Below, in pieces: positions 10,079-20,300 of a DNA stretch of 64,000 nucleotides. The notes below the pieces were generated by a model. It saw nothing but the letters and a program-made list of their open reading frames with translations. It was not told where the DNA came from and made no database searches. The stretch is taken from assembly GCF_964030975.1 (NCBI RefSeq), contig NZ_CAXIQH010000001.1, positions 1,736,001-1,800,000 on the forward strand, written 5' to 3'. Position numbers and translations under genes: made by a program. The stretch is from Tisiphia sp964030975. Lineage in GTDB: Bacteria > Pseudomonadota > Alphaproteobacteria > Rickettsiales > Rickettsiaceae. Each line of letters begins with the position of its first letter. The stretch's first letter is position 1.

Positions 10079-10245
10079 TAGCTAACCATACTAGCATTAC
10101 TCCGTCATTGCGAGAAAGAGTGAGCCGACGAAGCAATCCATCTTTGGTTGCTTTTATGGATTGCCACGACCACTATGTGGTCTTGCAATGACGGAAGTAC
10201 TTTCGTCTTCCTCACAATGACGGAGTAATACTATTCGGGTTATAG
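10079..10245. repeat. Palindromic element between clpX and mfd
   Basis: The gap 9946-10251 contains a core palindrome (CGTCATTGCGAGAAAG, GACGAAGCAATCCA and the partner TGGATTGCCACGACC). A further CACAATGACGGAGTAA repeat inverts the left flank TTACTCCGTCATTG. The outer arms GTATAGCTAACC and GGTTATAGAGTTAG frame it. The two genes on the minus strand on either side are unaffected. Confidence 0.75.
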
Positions 10246-10251
10246 AGTTAG

Positions 10252-13200
10252 TTAGGCTGCTAATAATTGTTCTAGCAAGCTATTAGCCTCTTTTATAATA
10301 TCCTTCCCTACCAATATTTTACTAAATACTAACTTATTATCCGGTTTTATTTTAGTTTGCTGAGGATGTTTTATAACAAAGTTCTTAACCTTATCAGCTA
10401 TATCCGCTTCTTTATAAAATTTTAAAACAAATCCTCGTTCACCAGAGTCTAAATTTTCAATATTAAGTTTACTGCATTTATGTTTTATTTTTACTATATC
10501 AAGTAGATTATTAAACTCTAATGGGATAGAACCAAAACGATCAACCATTTCATCCTTAAAACTTTCAATATCTGTATCGTCAGTTAAATTGCCAATTCTT
10601 CTATATAAGCTTAGTTTAAGAGAAGAGTCTGCAATATAATTATCGGAAATGAAAACAGGTAACCCCAAATTAATTGTTGGAACAAAAGATTTTGGATTTT
10701 CAGTAACTTCACCCTTAAAAATTGCTATTTGTTCATCTAGCATCTCCTGATAAAGCTCTACCCCTACTTCTTTAATCTGACCAGATTGCTCTTCTCCTAC
10801 TAAATTGCCAAAACCACGTAAATCCATATCATGGCTAGCGATGGTAAAACCAGAACCAAGAGAGCAGCTACTCTGCATTATTTCTAGACGTTTTATTGAA
10901 TGGGCAGTCATTTTTTTATAATTTGCTAAGGTTAGGTAGGCATAACCTCTGAATTTACTCCGCCCTATTCTACCCCTGAGCTGATATAACTGACTTAGAC
11001 CAAGAGTGTCAGATTTATGAATAATCATCGTATTAGCTTCTGCAATATCTATACCAGATTCAATTATTGTGGTGGAAACGAGTATATCAAACTTACCATC
11101 ACAAAATTCACCCATAATTTCATCTACCTTGCCAGCTGGCATCTGACCGTGAGCAACTTTGTACTTTAATTCTGGCACAATTGTTTGTAAGTATCTCTCT
11201 ATATCTGGAATATCCTTAATTCTAGGCACTACATAGAAACTTCTGCCACCACGAAAACGCTCTCTAAGTAAAGCATCTCTGATAATTACTTGATCAAAGG
11301 GCATCACTGTTGTCCGAACTTCTAACCTATCCATCGGTGGTGTTGCAATGATACTAAGGTCTTTAAGCCCGACCATTGACATTTGCATTGTACGAGGAAT
11401 TGGTGTCGCTGAAAGAGATAGAACATGCATTGTAGTTCTAAGTCTCTTTAAATATTCTTTTTGAGTAACACCAAAATGTTGTTCTTCATCAATTATTAAT
11501 AATCTAAGATTACTAAATTCTATATTTTTATTCAATAAAGCATGTGTGCCAATTATTATATTAGCTGTACCGTTTTTGATTTGTTCTTTAATAATTTTAG
11601 CATCGCTATTGGTAACCAGACTGGATAATTGTACTATATTCAAGCCAAAATCCTTAAATCTTTTAAGAAATCTTAAATAATGCTGTTTACCCAAAATAGT
11701 AGTTGGTACGATGATAGCTACTTGAGGGGTTTTATCAGTATCATCACAATTTGATTTTGCTACCATAAAAGTTGCTCGTATAGCTACTTCAGTCTTGCCA
11801 AACCCAACATCTCCACAAATTAATCTATCCATTAAAATACCCGAGTCGAAATCTTTCCTAATATCGTTTATAGCATTTAATTGATCTTCAGTTTCGGTAT
11901 ATTTAAATCTATGACAAAATTGATCATACTCTGCATGATCAAATTCTATTGGACTTGCTATAGTTAATTTTCTCTTAGCGGCTATTTCTAATAATTGTTC
12001 AGCAATTTCTGTAATACGATTTTTAAGCTTGGCTTTACTTCTTTGCCATGCACTACTACCTAATTTGGCAAGCTGTGCTTCACTACTACCATATTTTTTG
12101 ATTAACTCTATATTTTCAACAGGAATATATAATTTATCATTATTCTCATATAGAATTTTTAGGAAATCATGAGCTTTGCCTTTAACATCTAGTATTTCAA
12201 CATTAAGAAATTGCCCAATACCATGATCCTTATGAACAACTAGCTCTCCTTCACTTAAATTATCTAATTCCATTAAAATATTTTTAAGCTTACGTTTAGC
12301 ACTTTGCTGACGAAAACTCACCGCACTTTTTCCTAATATATCATGAGCTGCAATAAACAAATATTTATCACTATAAAACCCTTGGCTAAGCTGAACATAG
12401 GCAAGATTTATAACTCCAATTTTTGCCTGTTGTAAATGGTCTATTTCGATATATTTTCGTGAATAACTATCTATTAGGCTTTTGAATCTTTCCAAATTAC
12501 TTTTAGAGTGACAAAAAATAATAGGTATTTTATTGTTATTATTTTCTATAATCTCAAATAGCTTATTAAAAACTGTCTTATCCTCCATAAAACTAGTTAC
12601 AGTAATTTTTTCTAATGAATGTGCATAGGATGAATCCTCTGGACTAATTAAAATATTATTATCATGTTCCAGGAACTTTTGTGTTTCCTGACTGGTAAAA
12701 TAAATTTGCTCAGGAGGCAATGCAGGATAAAATGTATTTAATTTTATTTTGTTAGACTCAATCCGCGATCTGTAAAGATCTGTATAATTATTTTCCTGCT
12801 CAACAATTGATTGCAACGATAAATTATCATAAATAATAATAGGATTATCTAAGTAATTAATTAGGCTACTGAAAGAATTGTAGAATAAAGGAGATAAATG
12901 TTCGTATCCTTGAAATTTTTTTCCTTCAATCACTGATTCATATAAAGGAGTATTTGTGTAATTAACACCAAAAGCTTTTAAATAATTATCTCTGAAATTC
13001 TTTATTGTTTCTGGGTTTAATATCACCTCACTAGCAGAATTAAGTATTAGCTCCGTGCGATTATTGGTAGAAATCTGGCTATCAATATCAAATTCCTTGA
13101 TTGATTCTATGTGATCCCAACTAAAATTAATACGATAAGCTTTAGAACCAGGTAAGACTATATCTACTATCTCTCCTCTTACAGAAAATTCACCACTATC

Positions 13201-13641
13201 AATGCTACTGCTACTCCTGGTAAAACTATTATGTACCAAGAATTCCGCTAGTTTACTGGCTGAGAGCTTCATTTTATTATGTAATCTCAAAAAAGACTTA
13301 ACCAATAACTCTGGGGGAGGTAATTTTGTCAGTAAATTTGCAGCACTAGTCACTAGCAATTTTCTATCGTTATTAGTTGCTAAATAACTTAATATATTCG
13401 CTCTTTCTGATAAAATATTTTGATTTGGTGAAATACGATCATATGGTATAGTATCAAGACTAGGAAAATGTAATATATTGCTAGTTTTAATGTTTTGTGC
13501 CATAAACAATAATTGTTTATGGCTATTGATTGCATCATCTTCACTAGCAAAAATAAGTAAAATATTCTTGGTGAATTTATTTAAAAAATACTCACTAGCA
13601 AAAAAACTTTTCGCACTGAGTGGTAGCAGTTGTTGTATCAT
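10252..13641 (-). CDS. mfd: Transcription-repair coupling factor
   Basis: A full-length (1,129-residue) Mfd: degenerate UvrB-like N-terminal domains, an RNA polymerase-interacting CarD-like domain (GELVVHKDHGIGQFL) and a superfamily 2 translocase. Walker A is in ICGDVGFGKTEVAIRA and the DEEQ box in LLIIDEEQHFGVTQK. QLRGRIGRSKFRGYAYL (motif VI) and the C-terminal TRCF domain follow. It displaces stalled RNA polymerase and recruits UvrA. It lies 3 bp downstream of sdhE, an arrangement conserved in alphaproteobacteria, and the two are probably co-transcribed. Confidence 0.95.
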   Translation of the reverse strand: MIQQLLPLSAKSFFASEYFLNKFTKNILLIFASEDDAINSHKQLLFMAQNIKTSNILHFPSLDTIPYDRISPNQNILSERANILSYLATNNDRKLLVTSAANLLTKLPPPELLVKSFLRLHNKMKLSASKLAEFLVHNSFTRSSSSIDSGEFSVRGEIVDIVLPGSKAYRINFSWDHIESIKEFDIDSQISTNNRTELILNSASEVILNPETIKNFRDNYLKAFGVNYTNTPLYESVIEGKKFQGYEHLSPLFYNSFSSLINYLDNPIIIYDNLSLQSIVEQENNYTDLYRSRIESNKIKLNTFYPALPPEQIYFTSQETQKFLEHDNNILISPEDSSYAHSLEKITVTSFMEDKTVFNKLFEIIENNNNKIPIIFCHSKSNLERFKSLIDSYSRKYIEIDHLQQAKIGVINLAYVQLSQGFYSDKYLFIAAHDILGKSAVSFRQQSAKRKLKNILMELDNLSEGELVVHKDHGIGQFLNVEILDVKGKAHDFLKILYENNDKLYIPVENIELIKKYGSSEAQLAKLGSSAWQRSKAKLKNRITEIAEQLLEIAAKRKLTIASPIEFDHAEYDQFCHRFKYTETEDQLNAINDIRKDFDSGILMDRLICGDVGFGKTEVAIRATFMVAKSNCDDTDKTPQVAIIVPTTILGKQHYLRFLKRFKDFGLNIVQLSSLVTNSDAKIIKEQIKNGTANIIIGTHALLNKNIEFSNLRLLIIDEEQHFGVTQKEYLKRLRTTMHVLSLSATPIPRTMQMSMVGLKDLSIIATPPMDRLEVRTTVMPFDQVIIRDALLRERFRGGRSFYVVPRIKDIPDIERYLQTIVPELKYKVAHGQMPAGKVDEIMGEFCDGKFDILVSTTIIESGIDIAEANTMIIHKSDTLGLSQLYQLRGRIGRSKFRGYAYLTLANYKKMTAHSIKRLEIMQSSCSLGSGFTIASHDMDLRGFGNLVGEEQSGQIKEVGVELYQEMLDEQIAIFKGEVTENPKSFVPTINLGLPVFISDNYIADSSLKLSLYRRIGNLTDDTDIESFKDEMVDRFGSIPLEFNNLLDIVKIKHKCSKLNIENLDSGERGFVLKFYKEADIADKVKNFVIKHPQQTKIKPDNKLVFSKILVGKDIIKEANSLLEQLLAA

Positions 13642-13644
13642 TTA

Positions 13645-13920
13645 CTAAGCTTCTATGTGGTTAATATCAAAACTAAGTATCTGTAACATCACTTTTGAAT
13701 TTAAGTGAGAAGGAGGTGTAGTTTTATTGGTAATCCAATCATAAATATCTATATCATTTTGGTTAAGTATTAAAGCAAAATCTGCTAAACTAGCTCTATC
13801 CATGTTAGCAAGAAATTTTTCAGCAAATTTACCTAATATTAACCCAATTTCTTTGCAACCACGATTTTTGCTTTGGTATAACAGTTTTTTGGCTAAAGAT
13901 GTTTTGTTAAAATAATCCAT
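13645..13920 (-). CDS. sdhE: Succinate dehydrogenase assembly factor SdhE
   Basis: Starting at the ATG at 13920 (MDYFNKTSLAKKLLYQSKNRG) gives 91 residues, the normal size. The upstream in-frame ATG at 13971 would add a hydrophobic extension not expected in the family. The SdhE/Sdh5 motif R-G-x-x-E is present as NRGCKEIGLILGKF, followed by the helical bundle ending DIYDWI. The protein promotes flavinylation of succinate dehydrogenase. It sits directly upstream of mfd. Confidence 0.85.
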   Translation of the reverse strand: MDYFNKTSLAKKLLYQSKNRGCKEIGLILGKFAEKFLANMDRASLADFALILNQNDIDIYDWITNKTTPPSHLNSKVMLQILSFDINHIEA

Positions 13921-14081
13921 ATTTACAATCTTATAAAAAAACATCATAATATAATTCAGATAGTTTGACAATTAACAAATATAAAATAAAATGTAATCTG
14001 TATAAAATGGTACTCGAATTTAGTTGCTTCAAATCTTCCTTATTCAATAAAATTTAATATATCAAAGAAACGCTAAACTTT

Positions 14082-14465
14082 ATGAGCATTAAAAATATAT
14101 CTTCCGTAACGGCTTATAAGTTGCTAGAAATGGATAATAACAGCATGATAGTTGATGTTAGAACTACTGAAGAATGGCAGCAAATAGGCATTCCAAAGCT
14201 TGATAAAGATAAGATAGTTTTTGTTAGTTGGTGCTTATTGCCTAATATGTCATTAAATAACGAATTTAAAAACCAGCTCATGTCGAAAGTTAGTAATAAC
14301 CATAAACTATTATTCCTTTGTCGTTCAGGTGGTAGATCTCATGAAGCAGCACAGTTTGCTGATACTTTAGGTTATAAAGACTGCTACAACATTATTGATG
14401 GTTTTGAAGGAGGAACTAATGGAGCTGGTTGGAAACAAAATAATTTACCATGGCAAATTCTGTGA
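14082..14465 (+). CDS. Rhodanese-domain protein
   Basis: The 127-residue single-domain rhodanese has the opening motif MIVDVRTTEEW and an active-site loop LFLCRSGGRSHEAAQ with the catalytic Cys. By family it carries sulfur as a persulfide; the physiological acceptor is unknown. Its 3' end overlaps the start of dnaA by 16 bases in another frame, so the two are probably expressed together. Confidence 0.85.
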   Translation: MSIKNISSVTAYKLLEMDNNSMIVDVRTTEEWQQIGIPKLDKDKIVFVSWCLLPNMSLNNEFKNQLMSKVSNNHKLLFLCRSGGRSHEAAQFADTLGYKDCYNIIDGFEGGTNGAGWKQNNLPWQIL

Positions 14466-15859
14466 ATACTAACCATAATCAATTGACTATAGCAAAGGAA
14501 GTGACTTATCATAGAGATATTTGGCAGCAAGTTTGTTCTGACCTTAATAAACATTACGGCGATGCCTTGTATAAAAGTTGGTTTAGTAAGATTAATTTTC
14601 TAGAAGCTACTACTAGTACTATTGTACTTTCTACACCGACAAATTTTATTCGAGATTGGATAAGATCGAGATATACACGTACTATATTACAATCTTGGCA
14701 ATCCTATGACAAAGACATCAAATCAATTGAAATCATTACTAAAGAATTATCAGAACAAAATCCAAATATACCTGAATATTTAGCAAAAGTTCCATCAATA
14801 AAAGAAGGAATGGATATCAATTCCGAAGGCATTTTTTCAGCATTAGACTTACGATTTACTTTTGAAAATTTTGTGGTGGGTGGACCGAATGAATTAGCGT
14901 ATGCAGCGTCTAGAGCGGTAGCTGAATCGGAAGGTGCGGTAGCTGAATCTAACCCCTTATTTTTATATGGAGGGGTGGGGCTTGGTAAGACACACTTAAT
15001 GCATGCCATTGCTTGGTATATAAAACATAATAATCCGACTCGTAAGGTAATTTACATGTCGGCAGAAAAATTTATGTATCAATTCATCAAAGCACTACGT
15101 AATAAAGATGTTATGTCTTTTAAAGAAGAATTTCGTTCGGTTGACGTGCTAATGATCGATGATATTCAATTTATATCAGGTAAAGATAGCACTCAAGAAG
15201 AGTTTTTTCATACTTTCAATGCTTTAATTGATAATAATCGTCAAATGGTTATATCGTGTGACCGTTCACCGTCAGATTTAGATAATATCGAAGATCGAAT
15301 TAAATCCCGGCTTGGTTGGGGATTGGTTGCAGATGTCCATAGTACTACTTATGAACTAAGATTGGGAATCTTAGAATCTAAACTTGAACAGATGAATATC
15401 CATATACCTAAAAATGTTGTAGAATTTCTAGCAGCTAAAATAACATCGAATGTCAGAGAGTTAGAAGGAGCTCTTAATAAAGTTATCGCTCATTCTACCT
15501 TAGTTGGTAGGGAAATAACTTTAGAAAATACCCAAAATATCTTGCGTGACTTACTACGCTCCAATGAAAAAATTATCACAATTGAGGATATCCAAAGAAA
15601 AGTAGCTGATCGTTATAATATTAAATTTTCCGATATGTCTTCTCCTAGACGTATTCGCTCAATAGCTAGACCAAGACAAGTAGCTATGTATTTGAGTAAA
15701 ACATTAACACCAAAAAGCCTTACTGATATCGGCAAAAAATTTGGCAAGAAAGATCATACTACGATAATGCATGCTATCAAAAAGGTAGAAGAGTTATGTG
15801 AGATTGATACAGAATTTCGTGAAGAACTTAGTTTGTTAATGAAGATATTGCAAAATTAG
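14450..15859 (+). CDS. dnaA: Chromosomal replication initiator DnaA
   Basis: 469 residues if started at the ATG at 14450; a GTG at 14462 is an alternative. Domain I (YGDALYKSWFSKINF) is followed by a short linker. The AAA+ core has Walker A GGVGLGKTHLMHAI, Walker B VDVLMIDDIQFISG and sensor DRSPSDL. Domain IV carries the DnaA signature KKFGKKDHTTIMHAIKKV. It binds DnaA boxes and opens the origin. No cluster of DnaA boxes was noticed nearby, consistent with Rickettsia where the origin is not next to dnaA. Confidence 0.96.
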   Translation: MANSVNTNHNQLTIAKEVTYHRDIWQQVCSDLNKHYGDALYKSWFSKINFLEATTSTIVLSTPTNFIRDWIRSRYTRTILQSWQSYDKDIKSIEIITKELSEQNPNIPEYLAKVPSIKEGMDINSEGIFSALDLRFTFENFVVGGPNELAYAASRAVAESEGAVAESNPLFLYGGVGLGKTHLMHAIAWYIKHNNPTRKVIYMSAEKFMYQFIKALRNKDVMSFKEEFRSVDVLMIDDIQFISGKDSTQEEFFHTFNALIDNNRQMVISCDRSPSDLDNIEDRIKSRLGWGLVADVHSTTYELRLGILESKLEQMNIHIPKNVVEFLAAKITSNVRELEGALNKVIAHSTLVGREITLENTQNILRDLLRSNEKIITIEDIQRKVADRYNIKFSDMSSPRRIRSIARPRQVAMYLSKTLTPKSLTDIGKKFGKKDHTTIMHAIKKVEELCEIDTEFREELSLLMKILQN

Positions 15860-15920
15860 GCTGTAAAATTAGATTTTTTGTATGATTAACCCAATTTAGC
15901 ATTTATCTATACAAATCTGG

Positions 15921-16320
15921 CGTCATTGTGAGGAGTGCGTAAGCACGACGAAGCAATCCATAATAGTATAAACAAAATATGAAACAACCTGCAGTATATA
16001 TCATGGCAAACCAGAAGAATGGCACCCTATATACTGCTGTTACTTCAAATCTTATTAAGAGAGTTTATGAGCATAAACATGGTATTATTAAAGGGTTTAC
16101 TTCAAAATATAAGTGTACTGACCTAGTATTTTATGAAGTATTAGAGACAATGGATAGTGCTATTGCTAGAGAAAAGCAAATTAAATCTGACTCCAGAGCT
16201 AGGAAATTAAAATTAATTACGATTATGAATCCAGAATGGCGTGATTTATATGAAGACATTGTTTAACGTATGTCATGGATTGGATTGCTTCGTCGTGCTT
16301 ACGCACTTCTCGCAATGACG
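15921..16320. mobile_element. Palindromic element carrying a GIY-YIG nuclease gene
   Basis: Two 40-bp arms (15921-15960 and 16281-16320) are inverted repeats of each other at 38 of 40 positions. They read CGTCATTGTGAGGAGTG... and its inverse ending ...TCTCGCAATGACG. They are the same core palindrome seen throughout the window, but here the loop holds a 288-bp ORF with little else. The structure looks like a small mobile unit whose ends equal those of the non-coding palindromes. Confidence 0.7.
15979..16266 (+). CDS. GIY-YIG single-domain nuclease
   Basis: 95 residues forming one GIY-YIG domain. The motif pair is degenerate but recognisable as YIMANQKNGTLYTAVTSNL, followed by the conserved Arg (LIKRVYEHKHG), Tyr (LVFYEVLE) and Glu/Lys helix (AIAREKQIKSDSRARKLKLI). 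This is the YhbQ/UPF0213-like class related to the UvrC nuclease domain. It starts 18 bp inside the left arm of a long inverted repeat and ends 14 bp before the right arm. Role unknown; association with the repeat suggests a self-propagation or end-cutting function. Confidence 0.85.
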   Translation: MKQPAVYIMANQKNGTLYTAVTSNLIKRVYEHKHGIIKGFTSKYKCTDLVFYEVLETMDSAIAREKQIKSDSRARKLKLITIMNPEWRDLYEDIV

Positions 16321-16610
16321 AGTTATAAACTCAGGCGTCATTGCAAGACCACGTAAGTGGTCGTGGCAATCCATTTCTAATCATTTTTATGGATTGCTTC
16401 GTCGCCTAAAGTGGGCTCTCCGCAATGACAGTTAAAGATCGGTTGTAAATTGCCATTCCCGCACTCCCTTGCCATTCTTAGCAACGGCGGGAATCTAAGA
16501 ACCTTGTCTACGCAGGGGGATGACATGAAGTTGTAAATTGTCATTCCCGCCGTTGCTAAGAATGATGGTATGGACGAGTGAAGCGAAATATGACATAATA
16601 TCTAAAACTT
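16321..16610. repeat. Two palindromes of different core type
   Basis: About 16336-16430 is a type-1 core (CGTCATTGCAAGACCACG, CAATCCA and partner GGATTGCTTCGTCGCC). It ends in CAATGACAGTTAAAGATCGG, the same sequence that borders family A. About 16450-16570 is a type-2 core built on CATTCCCGC and CGGGAATCTAAG, with a second inverted copy of GCCGTTGCTAAGAATG. No gene is visible from 16267 to 16714. Confidence 0.7.
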
Positions 16611-16714
16611 ATTCGGGTTAGCTATAACCCGAATACTTAGCTATAGACGAGTTATTTGAATAGATTTAATTAGCTCCTGTACTGGGACAAGTTCAGGAGA
16701 TTTAAGAGTGTTAG

Positions 16715-17374
16715 ATGTTTGAACAATTACTTGATTTCTCTTCTGTATATTTTATTATGCAAGGGATGGTAGTAACACTGAAATATAGTGTAGTTTCGGT
16801 GTTATTAGGATTGATTATCGGTACTTTACTAGCAATTTGTAAGGTAAGCAAAAGTCGTGCCTTAAGGCTATTTGCTGATTTTTATACATCGATTTTTCGT
16901 GGCACTCCGTTGCTTATCCAACTTAGCATAATTTATTTTGGTTTGCCTGGTTTAATTGGTATTAAGCTTGGGGTCTTTGCTGCAGGCACCATAGCTTTTT
17001 CATTAAATTCAGGGGCATATGTTTCGGAAATAATTAGAGCTGGAATTAATGCTGTTGATAAGGGGCAGATTGAAGCTGCTAAAGCGTTAGGCATACCTGA
17101 GAGATTAATGCTCAAAGATATCATTTTGCCACAAGCCATAAGAAATATTTTACCTTCACTGGTCAATGAGCTTATTAACTTAATCAAAGAGTCATCGATT
17201 ATATCAATTATCGGTGAAATGGATTTAATGCGGAGAGCTCAGGTAGTATCGGTTGAACATTATACTTATTTTACTCCTATGTTAATAGCAGGGTTTTGTT
17301 ATTATGTTATGGTGATAATTATCAGTAATTTAGCCAAAATTCTTGAGAAAAAACTAGCAATTGGAGTTGAATAG
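16715..17374 (+). CDS. glnP: Amino-acid ABC transporter permease, GlnP type
   Basis: 219 residues with about five membrane segments. The polar amino-acid permease loop (EAA-type) reads GQIEAAKALGIPERLMLKDIILPQA. It would pair with a periplasmic binding protein and the GlnQ ATPase to import glutamine or a similar amino acid, a need of host-dependent bacteria. Neither partner is adjacent here. It is followed after 11 bp by the RND pump gene. Confidence 0.85.
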   Translation: MFEQLLDFSSVYFIMQGMVVTLKYSVVSVLLGLIIGTLLAICKVSKSRALRLFADFYTSIFRGTPLLIQLSIIYFGLPGLIGIKLGVFAAGTIAFSLNSGAYVSEIIRAGINAVDKGQIEAAKALGIPERLMLKDIILPQAIRNILPSLVNELINLIKESSIISIIGEMDLMRRAQVVSVEHYTYFTPMLIAGFCYYVMVIIISNLAKILEKKLAIGVE

Positions 17375-17385
17375 GATTTGTTTAT

Positions 17386-20300
17386 ATGTACCTAAGTGAA
17401 ATATGCATCAAGCGTCCAGTCTTTGCAACAGTTATGAGTCTAGTAATTGTTATTTTAGGGGCTGTATTTTTTACTAAACTACAAATTAGGGGTATTCCCG
17501 ATATTTCGTTTCCTGTAATAACAGTGTCTGCACATTATCCTGGGGCAGATGCTCTTTATATGGAAAAAGAGATCACTACTCGTATTGAAAAAGCCCTAAA
17601 AACTATAAAAAATCTTGATTCTATCACTTCCCAAAGCTCGACAAGTAGTAGCCATATCACTTTAACATTTTTATCATCGGCTAATATCGAAGTATCCTTA
17701 AACGATGTTCGATCTAAAATTGCTGAGATAAGTCGTATATTTCCAAAAGATATGGAAACACCTCGTATTAGTAAGCAAGATGGCAATAATTTTCCTAGTT
17801 TGTTCTTAAGTATTAGTAGTGATGTATATAATGATTTGCAATTAACCCAAATTGTTCAAGAGAACGTTAAAAGCATTTTAGAAAAACTTGAAACAATAGG
17901 TCAGGTTAAAGTTCATGGTGGTAAATATTATTCTATGCGGATAGAACCAGATCCGGTAAAATTATATCAGCATAAAATGTCGGTGTTAGAAATTGAAAAT
18001 GCTATAAAAAAACAAAATATCTATTATCCGGCGGGAACTATTAAAACAGCTACTCGTGATTTTACTGTAAGATTAGATGGTTCTTTAAGTAAACCGGAAC
18101 AATTTGAACAAATTATATTAAAAGTAAAAGATGCTAGTATATTAAGGTTACAAGATATTGCTAAAATATATTTAGGCCCTCCAGAAGATGATGTAATTTT
18201 TAGATGTAATGGCAAAAATTCGGTAGCACTTGGTCTTATAAAACAATCACAGGCCAACATACTTGATTTATCTAAAGAAGTTAGATCGTCACTAGATAAA
18301 ATTAAAAAGAATCTACCTAAGGGCATAACAATTGATATAGCCTATGATGATTCGATTCCAGTTAATGCTTCAATCAAATCAGTGTTCTTCACTATCGCTG
18401 AAGCATTAATTTTAGTTATAATAGTAGTATATTTATTTCTGGCATCAGTAAGAATCACTCTGATACCACTTGTAACCATTCCAGTATCGCTGATTGGTAC
18501 ATTTATTGTCATGTATTATTTAGGATTTTCTATCAACATATTTACCCTTTTAGCAATGATACTGGCTATTGGTTTGGTGGTAGATGATGCAATAGTAATG
18601 CTGGAAAACATTTTTAGATATAATGAGATGGGGCATTCTGCTATGGAATCTGCCATCCTTGCATCTAAGGAAATTGGTTTTGCCATTATAGCAATGACTA
18701 TAACACTTGCCTCAGTATTCTTACCAATAGGTTTTATTGATGGATTTATGGGGAAGTTATTCCTTGAATTTGCTTGGACCTTGGCATTTTGTGTGTTAGT
18801 TTCTGGTTTTGTCGCTTTAACTCTGACGCCCATGATGGCAAGTCGCATGGTCGGCAAAAATGATCGACCACCCTTAGGGTTTTTAGTTAAATTTGATCAG
18901 TTTATTAAATTAGTTCAAAACAAGTATTTGTCCTATTTAAATCTTGCTTTTGATCATAAAAAGCTATTCTCACTTATTATTGCACTGTCTTTAGTGGTGT
19001 TGGTTGTTAGTTTTATCTTTGTCCCAAAAGTTTTTATTCCTCAGGAAGATGATGGTTTCGTGCGGCTTTCCTTCTTTGGTTCTCAAGGTTCTAATAGTGA
19101 ACAATTAGAAAAAGCAATAGTAGAAGTTGAGAAAATACTCAGTTCTTACAAAGATATAGTAGGTTATTTGACAGTAACTTATCAGGGAGGTGGTAGTGGC
19201 TTTGTCTCTCTTAAAGACTGGAAGACAAGGTCAATGTCACAAAAAACTATAGTAAATTTGCTTAATCAGCAATTTCAACAAATAGTTGGAATATCGATTT
19301 TTGCAATGGAACCACGCTCAATGGTTAGCGGTAATGCTAGCAGCCCTGTGGAATTTACTTTGCAATCCTCGCTTGAATATGAGCAGCTAGATCAAATATC
19401 GCAGAAATTCGTTAATAGCATGAAAAAAAACCCAATTTTTATGAATATTGATAGTGATTTAGATTCCTCCATGCCGACGATTGACGTAATTGTTAACCGA
19501 GATAAAGCTTACCTTTATGGGGTGAGTTTAGAAAATATAGGGTTAACATTGCAATATCTGCTTGCCGGAAAGCAAGTTGGTGATTTCAGAATGGGCAATG
19601 AACTATATGATATAACTATGCAGTATAATTTAAAACATCGTAGTAATATCGATCACTTTAGTAAGATACTGATACCCACTAATAACCCAACTGATAATTT
19701 ATTGCCATTAAGTGTTGTGGCTAATATAGTTGAGAAAATATCTATCAAATATTATAACCATTATAATAATGCTAGATCAGTAACCATCTCGGCAGATTTG
19801 GCACCAAACCAAAAAATTACCGATGCAATAAAACAGGTAAATAACATAGCTAATGAATTATTGGATAGTAATACAACTATCCTAGAATATATTGGAGAGA
19901 TTAAGCAAAAGGCTGAATCAGAAGGTAATATGACTATTACCTTCCTATTTGCTTTGTTGTTTATTTACTTAGTGCTTTCAGCACAATTTGAAAGTTTTAC
20001 TGATCCTATATTAATACTTATTGCTGTACCATTCTCGATTACTGGTGGCGTATTAACACTCTGGATATTTGGTAATACGCTTAATATGTATAGTAATATT
20101 GGCTTGATCACTTTAATTGGTTTGATCACAAAAAATTCTATTATGATTGTAGAATTTACTAATAACTTAAGAAGCCAAGGGTTAAATATTAGAGAAGCTG
20201 TAACTAAAGCCTGTAACTTAAGGCTTAGACCAATTCTAATGACCACTCTAGCGACCATTTTTGGGGCAATGTCATTAGTCATTGCCTCAGGAGCGGGAGC

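Noticed and set aside
13800..14500. Replication origin next to dnaA
   Set aside because: No cluster of DnaA boxes or AT-rich repeats was seen, and in Rickettsia the origin is not beside dnaA.
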